The notes beneath the pieces are model-generated. The model was given only the letters and a program-made list of their open reading frames with translations. It had not been told where the DNA came from and ran no database searches. Made by a program: the position numbers and the translations under genes. A stretch of DNA of 64,000 nt from contig JAPPIG010000082.1 in NCBI GenBank assembly GCA_028820635.1, forward strand, positions 290,645 through 354,644. Reading direction: 5' to 3'. Below are positions 1 to 9,001 of the stretch, piece after piece (position 1 is the first letter of the stretch; each line of letters starts with the position of its first letter). This DNA is from Candidatus Poribacteria bacterium (lineage in GTDB: Bacteria > Poribacteria > WGA-4E > WGA-3G).

Positions 1-672
1 CTTACATTTGTTATTATTTTCTTTTCTAAATCCAATTCGACCCTCCAAACAACAAAGGAGCAAACTGAACCGATACAAACACTATTTCCACTGCCAGTGG
101 TACGTAGTCTTTATCTCAATGTAGCACGGTGTGCCAATTTCGCCTCGTGGTTTACGCTCGGCGTGTTGCGGAGTCTTGCACCGAAACTTACAAAGGAAAT
201 GGGAATGCTCCCGACAACATTCGGAAACTTGATGCTTATACTCGGTGGTGTGCAGACACTAACATTTCTTTTTCTCGGTACAGGTTTTTCTACTCGTTGG
301 CACTATCGCTTGAGTCCATTGTTAATAGTTCAGGGATTGGCAATTTTAAGTTTCGTGGTAATTTGGCGAGTCCAACACACGGCATTGTGGATATGTGCGT
401 TTGCGGTTATCGGTGTAGCTGCAGCATTTTCTTATTTTGGTAGTCTCTACTACGGTTTGGATCGGCAGATAGACAAAGGAAACAAGAGCGGTTGGCATGA
501 AGCAATCTTAGGGACGGGTAGTCTATTAGGTCCATTTTTAGGTGGTATCGCAGCGGATTCAAAATTGGGACCTCAAAGCCCATATCTGATTTGTGCTGTG
601 GTAATAATGATCGCTATTGGGGTAGAAATTGTCATCGCATCGCGGAATCGATTGTCAATGGATGCGCTTTGA
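1..672 (+). CDS. MFS transporter, C-terminal part (5' end outside window)
   Basis: The reading frame is open to the left edge, so the gene starts outside the window; the GTG at 97 is only the first in-frame start-like codon inside it. What is visible is a hydrophilic segment (about residues 10-33, the likely central cytoplasmic loop) followed by five or six hydrophobic helices. One helix contains the glycine-rich stretch LGTGSLLGPFLGGIAAD, which resembles the small-residue helix packing of major facilitator transporters. Substrate cannot be told. The last 41 bases overlap the 3' end of the convergent enolase gene, which is unusual but both frames look genuine. Confidence 0.75.
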   Translation, partial: LTFVIIFFSKSNSTLQTTKEQTEPIQTLFPLPVVRSLYLNVARCANFASWFTLGVLRSLAPKLTKEMGMLPTTFGNLMLILGGVQTLTFLFLGTGFSTRWHYRLSPLLIVQGLAILSFVVIWRVQHTALWICAFAVIGVAAAFSYFGSLYYGLDRQIDKGNKSGWHEAILGTGSLLGPFLGGIAADSKLGPQSPYLICAVVIMIAIGVEIVIASRNRLSMDAL

Positions 673-1768
673 TGTAATCTTCATCGGGTGTTATGCCAAG
701 ACCGGGGCCATCTGGCACAGTGACGACATGATCATTAATTTCAACACCGCTTATCGCCATAGTTTCTAAAAATACAGGGGCGTTCAGTTCAGCAGGCAGC
801 ACAAGATCCATAGTTGAGAAAAGATGAATACTTGCGATAAAACCTACACCTGCTTCTGTAAGACCGCTGCCAAGAAGTTCTATAGCATTAGCTTCTGCGA
901 CATAGACACTTTTGAGACATTCGGTTAGACCGCCAGATTTGCACACCTTCAAAACAACTGCATCCGCACATTCAAGGCGTGCAATTTTGCCAAGATCAAA
1001 ATATGTAAAACAACCTTCATCAATGGCAATGGGGATTGACGCTGCCTCCCGCACCCGTTTCATTCCGAACCAGTCTTGACTTGCAACCGGCTGTTCCATA
1101 CAGTAAATTTCATTGATATCCTGCACACGTTTCAGCAGCTCCAAGGCGTTAGATGGTGTGTAAGATTGATTTGCATCAATCCAAAGTTTGGCATTAGGTG
1201 CAGCTTCGTGAATTGCGCGTATTCGTTCTTCATCTACTGCTGGCATCCCTTCAACTTTCACTTTAAAACAAGAGCAGGGAGATAGTGCTTTTGCTTTTAA
1301 CGCCATTATCTCTGGCGTATCTATACTCAGAGCATAACTTAGTGGTAGTGTGTTGTGTTGTTTCCCTCCAAAAAGGATATGCAAGGGTACATTTAGGATT
1401 TGTCCGCACAAGTCATGCAGTGCGATGTCAACAGCAGCTTTAGCGAAAGGGTGTCCATTGCTGACAGCAGGTTTTAATGTCTGATAGATGGCGTTATGGA
1501 TTCCATTCAAATGCAGCGGATTTTGTCCAAGAAGTAAAGGCGTGATATGGTATTTTATCGTGGATGTAATTGACTCTGTTGTCTCATAACTCCATGAGGG
1601 AAGAGCACGTTGTTCTCCCCAGCCGATATAACCGTCATCTGTTGTAATCTTGACAAAGATATGGTGTCCTGCTGCATCAGTATCACCAACGAAACCTGTC
1701 CCGATAGTAAAAACGTCTTTCATTCCGACTGCAGTGGGGTAAACCTCTACGTGTGCAATTTTGCTCAT
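632..1768 (-). CDS. Enolase-superfamily enzyme, muconate cycloisomerase subgroup
   Basis: A 378-residue mandelate racemase/muconate lactonizing enzyme family protein. The muconate-lactonizing catalytic set is visible: K169-x-K171, metal ligands D198 (IDANQ), E225 (MEQPV) and D250 (AIDEG), and K274 (VLKVCKSGG) on the opposite face. This pattern fits cycloisomerases, o-succinylbenzoate synthases and dipeptide epimerases rather than the acid-sugar dehydratases. Substrate is not determined by the sequence. It stands alone on the minus strand and converges on the transporter fragment, which might carry its substrate (inference). No strong ribosome-binding site precedes the ATG. Confidence 0.88.
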   Translation of the reverse strand: MSKIAHVEVYPTAVGMKDVFTIGTGFVGDTDAAGHHIFVKITTDDGYIGWGEQRALPSWSYETTESITSTIKYHITPLLLGQNPLHLNGIHNAIYQTLKPAVSNGHPFAKAAVDIALHDLCGQILNVPLHILFGGKQHNTLPLSYALSIDTPEIMALKAKALSPCSCFKVKVEGMPAVDEERIRAIHEAAPNAKLWIDANQSYTPSNALELLKRVQDINEIYCMEQPVASQDWFGMKRVREAASIPIAIDEGCFTYFDLGKIARLECADAVVLKVCKSGGLTECLKSVYVAEANAIELLGSGLTEAGVGFIASIHLFSTMDLVLPAELNAPVFLETMAISGVEINDHVVTVPDGPGLGITPDEDYIKAHPLTIDSAMR

Positions 1769-1890
1769 GTTGGTTTGTGTTTACTCCAGAATATTTAGTG
1801 TTGGAAGATCTGTTTGATAATTACCTGATTTTTACCGTGTATTTTATCACTTTGGCATTATTTTCTCAAATTGAATCGATACATAATTTC

Positions 1891-2044
1891 AGAGGCATTC
1901 AATTGTCGAGTTTCTCCCAATTAATTATATTGTAGGAGGGAACTCCGATTCCCGACACCAATGTTTTCGTCGCGATTCGGAGATCGCTCCTACAAGAAAA
2001 AACTTATAATAAAATGTGAAATTATTGGAGAATTGAATGTCTCT
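1891..2044. repeat. MITE-like palindromic element, family A
   Basis: The ends are inverted: it begins AGAGGCATTCAATTGTC and finishes GGAGAATTGAATGTCTCT. Inside lies a second inverted pair, TTGTAGGAGGGA..TCCGATTCC against CGGAGATCGCTCCTACAA. A near-identical copy lies at 9002-9154 and shorter relatives at 14059, 38926 and 61207. It has no coding capacity. It fills much of the 546-base gap between the enolase gene and the LamG gene; the rest of that gap is AT-rich sequence. Confidence 0.75.
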
Positions 2045-2064
2045 GGCATAAATTGAAATATACC

Positions 2065-2092
2065 TTGACAAATTTAGTTTTTTGTGTAAAAA
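2065..2092 (+). promoter_or_regulatory. Possible promoter upstream of the LamG gene
   Basis: TTGACA at 2065-2070 is followed after 16 bases by TAAAAA. The -35 is perfect and the -10 is weak. It lies about 220 bases before the LamG gene, so the link is tentative. Confidence 0.35.
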
Positions 2093-2314
2093 TAATTAGA
2101 CATCCTCAAAGTATATATCGCTCAAATATTATGATTTGACCTATTGAAAACCAAAACATACGAATAATACGGTTTAGGAAAAACGCAACCAATTTGTTCA
2201 ATATATGTGAAATGGAGACTGAAAACTCGGTTTTTCTGGAATAGGCGGCAGCTTGGTAAATTAGGAAACTTAATCTTATCGAATGGCATTCAATATTCCA
2301 AAACGGAGGATCAA

Positions 2315-3094
2315 ATGATTAACAGAACTCCGAAACAAATATTTGTTCTAACCATTATAGCAACTGTTTTAATGTCAACTAACATAGCGTTAACTCGCGA
2401 GGCAATTACCGACGGGTTGGTGAGTTATTGGTCCTTTAATAAGACTTCGGTCATAGATAAAACGGTTAAAGATATTTTTGGTGCTAACAATGGAACGATC
2501 AGCGGGAGTGTTGAGGTCGTTGACGGTAAAGTTGGTGAGGCTCTCAAGTTTAGTGGAGGACATGTTGATTGTGGAGCAGGTAAGGATTTAACCGCCATTG
2601 GTGATCAGATTACATTGGAGATGTGGATAAATCCTGAAAAAGCAGGTTGGGCAATTATCACGGGTATATCAAGATCAGGAAGTAATACTTATGTGATTGC
2701 GTGGTCGGACCAAAGCCGACTTGACTTTAATATCTGGAACGGTGCTAAAGAAACGTGGCCCTTTCACAGTGTGGCGCAGCTTGCCCTAAATGAATGGCAT
2801 CATGTTGCTGGTGTTTACGACGGTTCCGAAGCCATTATTTATGTCAATGGTGAGATGGATAGTAAGAAAAAATTTGAAGGCGACCTTAAACACAATGGCG
2901 AGAATTTTTGGATGGGTGCCAGAAAAGTCGGTGGGCTTGCTTTCAGCGGACTTCTTGATGAACTTCGCCTCTATAACCGCGGTCTAAGTCAAGCGGAGAT
3001 TGAAAAGAACCGTGACGCGGTAGGACTTGCTATTGAGCCTGCCGGAAAATTGACACTCACCTGGGGAACAATAAAAATGTCCAAGCAAGACTAA
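2315..3094 (+). CDS. Secreted LamG-domain protein with C-terminal TWG tail
   Basis: A 259-residue exported protein. The ATG at 2315 was chosen over an upstream in-frame start because AACGGAGGA lies just before it and it gives a normal signal peptide (hydrophobic stretch around residues 10-25). The mature part is a single LamG/concanavalin-like jelly roll: LVSYWSFNK, the central ITLEMWINPEKAGW strand, EWHHVAGVYDGSEAIIYVNG and LDELRLYNRGLSQAEI are the usual LamG signatures. Such domains bind glycans or proteins at the cell surface. It ends PAGKLTLTWGTIK plus five residues, a tail shared with four other exported proteins in this window. No neighbour suggests a specific ligand. Confidence 0.85.
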   Translation: MINRTPKQIFVLTIIATVLMSTNIALTREAITDGLVSYWSFNKTSVIDKTVKDIFGANNGTISGSVEVVDGKVGEALKFSGGHVDCGAGKDLTAIGDQITLEMWINPEKAGWAIITGISRSGSNTYVIAWSDQSRLDFNIWNGAKETWPFHSVAQLALNEWHHVAGVYDGSEAIIYVNGEMDSKKKFEGDLKHNGENFWMGARKVGGLAFSGLLDELRLYNRGLSQAEIEKNRDAVGLAIEPAGKLTLTWGTIKMSKQD

Positions 3095-3182
3095 GGACAT
3101 TGTAAGGTGACAACTTGAGGAACAGAAGAAATTTGGTGTTTTATTTTATACCATTCTAATTGACAAATTTCCATAATAAACT

Positions 3183-3305
3183 GTAGGTCGGGTAGAGCTT
3201 GCGACACCCGACATGAAAACCCTATCTATAATCATACGTGTCCAAATCAACGCCAAATGCGCTTTTTGGCATTTGTCGGGTTTCGCTTTGCTCTACCCGA
3301 CCTAC
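3183..3305. repeat. Inverted-repeat element, family B (GTAGGTCGGGTAGAGC)
   Basis: Left end GTAGGTCGGGTAGAGCTTGC is mirrored by the right end GCTCTACCCGACCTAC. The interior holds a smaller inverted pair, AAATGCG/TTTTTGGCATTT. Another copy of this family, interrupted by a second element, spans 5981-6416. It lies between two plus-strand genes. Confidence 0.75.
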
Positions 3306-3365
3306 GAAAGAATGCTACATAATCATTTAAGAATGGTATTAGCTAAATAAATTAAGGAGTTTCGT

Positions 3366-4019
3366 ATGCAAACGGACCCGAATCACGTAGAAGAAAAAGA
3401 GCTTCCGCTTTTTCCGTTGAATGTTGTGCTGTTCCCTGGTGGTTTGCTCCCGTTACACATTTTTGAACAACGGTATCGTGAAATGGTGAAGTTTTGTATC
3501 AGAAACGAATCATCTTTTGGGATTGTAATGATTGAAGAAGGTGAGGAGGTCGGGGAAGCAGCGAAACCTTGTAAAATTGGTACTGCGGTTGATTTGGTTG
3601 AAGTTAATCGGTTGCCAGATGGACGTATGAATATCATGACATCTGGACACTCTCGCTTTGAGATATTGGAAGTTAAGGATGAACTCCCATATTTAGTCGG
3701 GCGAGTGCGAATGTTAGATACGTTAGACACTGAACCTGATACCAGTCTCGAAGAGATTGCTGCTAAAACACGTGAACTCTACATTGAATATGAAACTTTG
3801 TCGAGTTACTTGATATTCAGCTGGCAAGCACCAGATGAAAATCCAGAGCATCCGCAGCAATTAGCATATCAAATTGGGACACGTCTGCGCATTCCCCTCA
3901 ATGAAAAACAGGAACTTTTGGAAATTGCCTCATTTGATGAACTCCTCAAACGTGAAAATGAAATTCTGAAAATTCAGAATCAACAAATAGTTTTCCAATT
4001 GGCAGCACGAAATAATTGA
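3366..4019 (+). CDS. Lon substrate-binding (N-terminal) domain protein
   Basis: A 217-residue protein consisting of the LON N-terminal domain alone, with the opening ELPLFPLNVVLFPGGLLPLHIFEQRYREMV that defines the family. There is no AAA+ module and no Ser-Lys protease module, so it is not a Lon protease. Standalone proteins of this type are widespread; their role is unproven, with substrate recognition or peptidase adaptor functions proposed. An AAGGAG site sits eight bases before the ATG. The C-terminal third is helical and charged. It may be cotranscribed with the phosphatidyltransferase gene 72 bases downstream. Confidence 0.88.
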   Translation: MQTDPNHVEEKELPLFPLNVVLFPGGLLPLHIFEQRYREMVKFCIRNESSFGIVMIEEGEEVGEAAKPCKIGTAVDLVEVNRLPDGRMNIMTSGHSRFEILEVKDELPYLVGRVRMLDTLDTEPDTSLEEIAAKTRELYIEYETLSSYLIFSWQAPDENPEHPQQLAYQIGTRLRIPLNEKQELLEIASFDELLKRENEILKIQNQQIVFQLAARNN

Positions 4020-4091
4020 ATATGATTAATAGGACACGACTTTTGTTAGTGTTTACATTGGTGTGTAGACACCGGTAGGTCAGAGAGATCC

Positions 4092-4709
4092 ATGGCGTTC
4101 AAGGCTCCTATTCACCAATTCACTGAAACTCGGACGATCAATATTTCAGGGAGAGATTTCTTATATATCAGCAATCTGATTTCAGCGTTCAGGCTGCTGA
4201 TTGCCCCCCTCCTCTTTTGGATAATTTACAAGGGAAATTATCCACTCGCTGTTGTAATAGGAGGTGTGGCGATTGTTTCGGATCTGTTGGATGGATTCTT
4301 TGCGCGTGTGCTAAATCAACACTCGGAACTTGGTTATATACTTGACCCCATTGCTGACAAGGTTGCTATTGGTGCGGGAATTTTTGCGCTTGTCTTATCA
4401 ACAAATTCTACTTTTTTAAAATGGGCATTCGCTGCTGTGATTTTCCGAGATGTCGCAATTGTCTTGGGTAACGTGTATCTTGCTTATAAGGCAAAGATGA
4501 TTACTCGTTCAAATTGGTGGGGCAAATGCACAAGTTTCACTTTGTCGATCGCAGTGATACTTTACCTGATTCGTCCGATACAACCAAAGTTGTTTCCGGT
4601 GTGGATTGATTTTTTTGCACTTTGCTTTGCTCTTGTATTTGTTGGAATCTCAGCAGTGAGTTACGCACGGCACATGCTCCGTGTCCTAAAAACGGAAGTT
4701 ACAGACTAA
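4092..4709 (+). CDS. CDP-alcohol phosphatidyltransferase
   Basis: A 205-residue membrane enzyme that transfers a phosphatidyl group from CDP-diacylglycerol to an alcohol. The complete family motif is present: D64-x2-D67-G68-x2-A71-R72-x8-G81-x3-D85-x3-D89. Around it are about five or six hydrophobic helices. The most likely product is phosphatidylglycerophosphate (PgsA-like), since the length and layout fit, but the acceptor alcohol cannot be read from the motif and cardiolipin-synthase-type members look alike. GAGAG precedes the ATG. Confidence 0.88.
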   Translation: MAFKAPIHQFTETRTINISGRDFLYISNLISAFRLLIAPLLFWIIYKGNYPLAVVIGGVAIVSDLLDGFFARVLNQHSELGYILDPIADKVAIGAGIFALVLSTNSTFLKWAFAAVIFRDVAIVLGNVYLAYKAKMITRSNWWGKCTSFTLSIAVILYLIRPIQPKLFPVWIDFFALCFALVFVGISAVSYARHMLRVLKTEVTD

Positions 4710-4796
4710 AATCATAACAAGGTTTGATATTATCTATACAAATAATATGAGAAACCTCAATGGCGGAAAAAGTTGCAAGAGGTTGGGAAATCTAAA

Positions 4797-5228
4797 ATGG
4801 AACTCTATTTGAATCCATCAGATGTTGCTGAAGTAATTGGTGTTGACGAGGAAATTATAAAACAGACATTGAATCGGAAACACCCAGAGATTGAACCCTT
4901 TCTACGTACTGTTTCTGCACCTTCAGAAGAAGAGAATACAGAACCGAAGGCGGTTCTACAGTTAAGGATTGATGGTTTAGCACCGTTGATAACACAACTT
5001 AGTTACAATATCCCTACAAATGAAATAATTGAAAACCTTATCTGCCAAGTCGTCCACATTGCCTATCTTAATGAAAATAACGAAAAATTGGAAAAGGAAG
5101 TAGCTGAACTTCGAGAAAAAGTAAAATTGCTTCAAGAGGAAAGGGCTGATTTGCGGGTACAAATTAACAACTTTCAAGAAGAGAAAGCGAAAACGTGGAA
5201 AGACCGATTATTCAAACTTGGTAATTGA
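4797..5228 (+). CDS. Hypothetical protein with C-terminal coiled coil
   Basis: I do not recognise a named family. The first 35 residues (LNPSDVAEVIGVDEEIIKQTLNRK) resemble a helix-turn-helix of the MerR/excisionase kind used to read a site or a partner. Residues from about 90 to 135 form a charged coiled coil with regular L/V/I spacing (EKLEKEVAELREKVKLLQEERADLR). The ATG at 4797 is preferred; a TTG at 4773 would add eight residues. It is soluble, acidic and sits between two membrane-protein genes. Confidence 0.6.
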   Translation: MELYLNPSDVAEVIGVDEEIIKQTLNRKHPEIEPFLRTVSAPSEEENTEPKAVLQLRIDGLAPLITQLSYNIPTNEIIENLICQVVHIAYLNENNEKLEKEVAELREKVKLLQEERADLRVQINNFQEEKAKTWKDRLFKLGN

Positions 5229-5265
5229 ACACACAACTTGTTATGCTGATTTGTTATTAAGATTT

Positions 5266-5892
5266 ATGAGAAAACAGAAACGAAATCAGTTAATTGCTAT
5301 CATTTTTTTTCTAATTAGTTTTATTTTTCTTTATGTAGAACCGGAAAACGTATCATGGATGCCGGATCGTGTGGTTCAAAGTAATATACTGATAAAGGGT
5401 ATCTCATTCATACTGCTCAGCATCGCAGCAATTCTTGCTGGAATTGCCTTTGAAAATAAACGACGAATTGCCATAATATCTGGTATCGGCTTGGTAATGG
5501 GACTCGGCTTTCTATATTTTCCTGTCCCTTCAATTTTGCGCGGTTCAGCGTTTCACCTCTTGTTTGCAAGTGCAATTTCATTTGGCATGACAACCACCGC
5601 TACACGGGTTGCAACGGTTGTATCTGGAATTTGTACTTGTATCGGTATCTTTTTTCTCTATCAACCCGTCTTTCCATCACTTGGCGGCACTGCACTATAC
5701 TTACTGCTGCCGGGGATTATAGTTTTCTCAATTGTCTATTCACAGAAGGTAATGTGTGAACGTATTTCCATTGGACTAATTGCTCTCGGTTTAGTTTCTC
5801 TTTGCCAACCATTCTTGATGCTGTTTTATCAAACAGGTTTTCAATTACTGCTTGTTGGCTTGACAGGATTTATTGTTGTGGCACATCGATAG
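5266..5892 (+). CDS. Polytopic membrane protein of unknown function
   Basis: A 208-residue protein starting with the basic segment MRKQKRNQ and then six or seven hydrophobic helices separated by very short loops. No transporter motif or catalytic residue is visible. The ATG at 5266 was chosen because an upstream GTG at 5218 would overlap the preceding gene and add an unlikely polar extension. Positive charges at the first helix suggest the N-terminus is cytoplasmic. I cannot assign a function. Confidence 0.6.
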   Translation: MRKQKRNQLIAIIFFLISFIFLYVEPENVSWMPDRVVQSNILIKGISFILLSIAAILAGIAFENKRRIAIISGIGLVMGLGFLYFPVPSILRGSAFHLLFASAISFGMTTTATRVATVVSGICTCIGIFFLYQPVFPSLGGTALYLLLPGIIVFSIVYSQKVMCERISIGLIALGLVSLCQPFLMLFYQTGFQLLLVGLTGFIVVAHR

Positions 5893-5980
5893 TTTATCTT
5901 TTCATGAAGGCAACGACCAGGGTTATTCAGTTTTCGGTTTTTCTGCGCATTTTATTCCAAACGTTAATATTTATAGTCGC

Positions 5981-6416
5981 ATTGTAGGTCGGGTAGAGCG
6001 AAGCGATACCCGACAATCTTAGTGTTACAGTGCGATCATGTCGGGTTTCGTAAACTCAACCCATAGGTGTCAACTTAAGCAATTTTCAAACATGGAAAAC
6101 CCTCTTGAGCCCCGTAGGGGCGGTATGTTTATAGAAAACGGATAATCCCTCTCTTGAGCCCCGTAGGGGCGGTATGTTGTCGCCTCAGTCCACCAGTCAG
6201 ATATGTCGTTCCTACGGAACTCAAGAGGCGGTGGGTAACATATTTCTATAAACATAGCGTCCCTACGGGACTAAATATGGGACAGTTTCAATCACTATAA
6301 GGGTTGAGAAGCACTCGTCAAAACGTAGATGTCTTCTTAAGTTGACACCCGGGGAATGCCTGATGGCATTCATACCGTTGATTTATGGGTTTCGTAAACT
6401 CAACCCGACCTACAAT
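5981..6416. repeat. Family B element split by an inserted element
   Basis: The left end ATTGTAGGTCGGGTAGAGCG and the right end CAACCCGACCTACAAT are the two ends of one family B inverted repeat. The 20-base word GGGTTTCGTAAACTCAACCC occurs at 6043-6062 and again at 6387-6406, flanking an unrelated insert. This arrangement explains the whole gap between the membrane-protein gene and the FAD oxidoreductase; the short minus-strand frame at 6070-6255 inside it is not a gene. Confidence 0.7.
6066..6349. mobile_element. Non-coding inverted-repeat element (MITE-like), family C
   Basis: Perfect 14-base terminal inverted repeats, GGTGTCAACTTAAG at 6066-6079 and CTTAAGTTGACACC at 6336-6349, bound a 284-base insert. 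Its interior repeats GAGCCCCGTAGGGGCGGTATG twice and then CCGTCCCTACGGGACT-type words in inverse orientation (…TAGCGTCCCTACGGGACT), so the interior can fold into long hairpins. A related interior without the same termini is at 31690-31860. No transposase frame is present, so movement would need one supplied in trans (inference). Confidence 0.65.
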
Positions 6417-6554
6417 ATAAACTCTCGGTAAAATCTATTAACCGATAATTCTTAAAACTGAATAACCCTGGGCAACGACTTGCTTACCTTGATAACAATA
6501 TCCAATTGGCCTAAATCAGCAAATTCTTCTTTGAACAACCTGTAAAAGTTGCTT

Positions 6555-7679
6555 ATGACATCAGCAAAAACCACGAAAATTGTCATTGTCGGTGCTGGTG
6601 TTATTGGTGCTTGTTTAGCCTACCATCTTTCACGCCGAACTCAAAATGCTATAACTGTTCTTGAACGCGATATTCCTGGTGCTGGTGCATCGGGGCACTC
6701 CTTCGCATGGGTAAATGCTTTTGGGAAAGATCCGCGTGATTACCATACACTCAATCGGCGTTCATTAGATATGTGGTATCGGTTAGCACATGAGCTTGAT
6801 GCGGATATTGGCATTCACTATGGTGGTGAGATGCGATGGGAGGACAATCCTGACTGTGCGGTGCAGTTGGAACGACGTATGCGGCAGCTCCAAACGTGGG
6901 GATATCCGTGCAGGCTCATTTCACGTGATGAAATGTTAACATTAGAACCCGGCCTACATCCAAGTCGCGTGACGGCTGCATCGCATTCTGAAGCAGACAC
7001 CCACGTAGAGACTGATAAATTTATTTCTGTATGTCTTGAACGCGCACAAAAATCAGGCGCAATTGTACATTCAAAAACCAGTGTCACAGATTTTGTCACT
7101 CACAACGGGAAAGTTGCTGCTGTTAAAACATCTGATGCTGAATATCCATGCGATATCGTTATTTTAGCAAGCGGTGTTCAAACGACTGAATTGGCTTCCT
7201 TACTTGACATCCACATTCCGCAACAGAAAAGTCCAGGTATTGTTATTCAGACAACACCGTGTGCGCCTGTTTTAAAAAGTGTTGCAGTCATTCACACACC
7301 ACCGGTGGGCGATAATTATCAACACCTGCATCTGCGACAACTGACTGACGGGACTCTCAGAATAGGGCAAGGAACACAAGAAGGAATTAACCGTGACGAT
7401 TCACAAGAACATGCGGATGCACTCCTTGCTCAAGCCAAAGCTTATCTTCCAACGATAGCAGATGCAGAAGCAATTCCGACTCCTGTGGGTTATCGTCCTA
7501 TGCCGCTTGATGGATTTCCAATACTCGGATTTACCGAAGCAGTACCGAACCTATATATAGCGTTGATGCACAGCGGTGTAACCTTAGCACCTTTGGTGGG
7601 TGAGATGGCAACGATAGAAATTGTTGACGGTGCGCGGGTAGATTGGTTTGCACCCTATCGATTGGAGCGGTTTGGGTAG
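6555..7679 (+). CDS. FAD-dependent oxidoreductase, DAO family
   Basis: A 374-residue D-amino-acid-oxidase-fold flavoenzyme. The N-terminal dinucleotide-binding motif is VIVGAGVIGACLAYHLSRR with the acidic strand end VLERD, followed by GAGASGHSFAWVNAFG. The C-terminal part has the second FAD contact, GYRPMPLDGFPILGF and the glycine-rich LMHSGVTLAPLVGEMATIEI. Members oxidise amines such as glycine, sarcosine or D-amino acids; the substrate here is unknown. The ATG at 6555 is used rather than the TTG two codons earlier. It is a single gene with no obvious partner. Confidence 0.85.
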   Translation: MTSAKTTKIVIVGAGVIGACLAYHLSRRTQNAITVLERDIPGAGASGHSFAWVNAFGKDPRDYHTLNRRSLDMWYRLAHELDADIGIHYGGEMRWEDNPDCAVQLERRMRQLQTWGYPCRLISRDEMLTLEPGLHPSRVTAASHSEADTHVETDKFISVCLERAQKSGAIVHSKTSVTDFVTHNGKVAAVKTSDAEYPCDIVILASGVQTTELASLLDIHIPQQKSPGIVIQTTPCAPVLKSVAVIHTPPVGDNYQHLHLRQLTDGTLRIGQGTQEGINRDDSQEHADALLAQAKAYLPTIADAEAIPTPVGYRPMPLDGFPILGFTEAVPNLYIALMHSGVTLAPLVGEMATIEIVDGARVDWFAPYRLERFG

Positions 7680-7718
7680 GCGTGCCCGGAAAAAACACGC
7701 CTACAGAACTAAGGATTA

Positions 7719-8867
7719 CTAAAAAAGTTCTAATTTGCCATTCTTGACAATCAAGATTTTCGGTTCATAAATTGCATCCCCATTTTCATCAAATGAAAAC
7801 TTGCCTAAAATAGTGTCAAAATCACTGATATTAGCGAGGGCATCTCGAATATCTGCTGCATTATGGGATTTTGCGTTTGCAATCGCCTTTGCCAAAATAT
7901 AAAGTGTGGCATAAGAGCGGGCAGCAAAGTTATTCGGTGCTATACTGTATGTTGCTGTATAATTCTCTATAAAGGCTTGATTACCCGGTGTATCAACTGC
8001 AGAACCCCAGCCTACAAACGTGATTGCGCCTTCAGCTGCTTCGCCCGCGGCTTCAACATCAGCGTCGGTTAACGTCCGAATGATAAATGGCGCGGATATA
8101 CCAAGTTCGTGACCCTTGCGAAGAATTTCAGGTTTTTCTCCCGGTAAAGATGAGACAAAGATAGCATCAGGATTTAACGCTTTTATCCGCGTTAACTGCT
8201 CCGTAAAATCATCTGTTTCACCACCTCGAAATGTCACAGTGTCAAGAATTTTAACTGCCTTTGCTTTAAGCTCTTCTTGTACTGCTTTGTCTCCGTCAAT
8301 AGAAAAATCATCGGTTTCATCATACAACGTAGCCGCAGTTTGATAACCAAGTTTCGCGTGCGTTGCTTCAACACCGTTAGGCACTAATACATCTGTGGTA
8401 AGTGCGACTCGAAAAGTAAAATCACTGATAGCACTGAGACCACGTGCAGCGGATGTTGGACTTATTGCGACAATCTGATGTTCTTTTGCAATAGGAAAAG
8501 TCTGTTTGGTTGCTGAAGAGGTCGTGGGTCCAAGGATAACAGAAACGCCATCTTCTTTGATTAGTTTGTTGTAAGCCTCAATTGCGCCTTCCACGGTACC
8601 TTGATCGTCAACAGTAATAAACTTAAGATTCAAACCTGCGAGTTGTGAGTCGTTAATTTCATTGAGAGCCAATTCAAATGCCTGTTCTACGTATTTTCCA
8701 AATGCGGTAGCGTTTCTTCCTGTCTGGGTTAAGACAACACCGATAGCAATTTCTTCACTTGGGGTAGGTTCAACGATTTGCGGAATCCGTTCACAGCCAG
8801 ATAAACCTACAAATATAGTAATAATTGCGAATGCAATAGTTATTGTTGAGATGTTTCTTATGTTCAT
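7719..8867 (-). CDS. Branched-chain-amino-acid-type ABC binding lipoprotein
   Basis: A 382-residue type I periplasmic binding protein (LivJ/LivK family). The ATG at 8867 follows AAAGGAGTTTT and gives a signal peptide ending in the lipobox LSGC, so the protein is anchored as a lipoprotein. The opening IAIGVVLTQTGRNATAFGKYVEQAFELALNEIN and the VILGPTTSSATKQTFPIA segment are typical of amino-acid receptors. No LivH, LivM, LivF or LivG gene lies nearby, so it is an orphan receptor in this window; it could feed a transporter elsewhere or act in sensing. Confidence 0.85.
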   Translation of the reverse strand: MNIRNISTITIAFAIITIFVGLSGCERIPQIVEPTPSEEIAIGVVLTQTGRNATAFGKYVEQAFELALNEINDSQLAGLNLKFITVDDQGTVEGAIEAYNKLIKEDGVSVILGPTTSSATKQTFPIAKEHQIVAISPTSAARGLSAISDFTFRVALTTDVLVPNGVEATHAKLGYQTAATLYDETDDFSIDGDKAVQEELKAKAVKILDTVTFRGGETDDFTEQLTRIKALNPDAIFVSSLPGEKPEILRKGHELGISAPFIIRTLTDADVEAAGEAAEGAITFVGWGSAVDTPGNQAFIENYTATYSIAPNNFAARSYATLYILAKAIANAKSHNAADIRDALANISDFDTILGKFSFDENGDAIYEPKILIVKNGKLELF

Positions 8868-9001
8868 AAAACTCCTTTGATAACACAAAACGTTTCAAAT
8901 AATTAGTTTACTTATGGCATATAGGGTATGCCTTCTTCTTTTGCAACATTATAATTATACCATTGTCGTGTTGTAAGTCAAGTTGAATTGCTCTGGAACA
9001 C

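Noticed and set aside
6070..6255. A 61-codon minus-strand frame in the repeat region
   Set aside because: It is the translation of palindromic repeat units and has no ribosome-binding site.
6100..6290. Regularly repeated words suggesting a CRISPR array
   Set aside because: The units are palindromic pairs in both orientations with unequal gaps, not direct repeats with unique spacers, and no cas gene is present.
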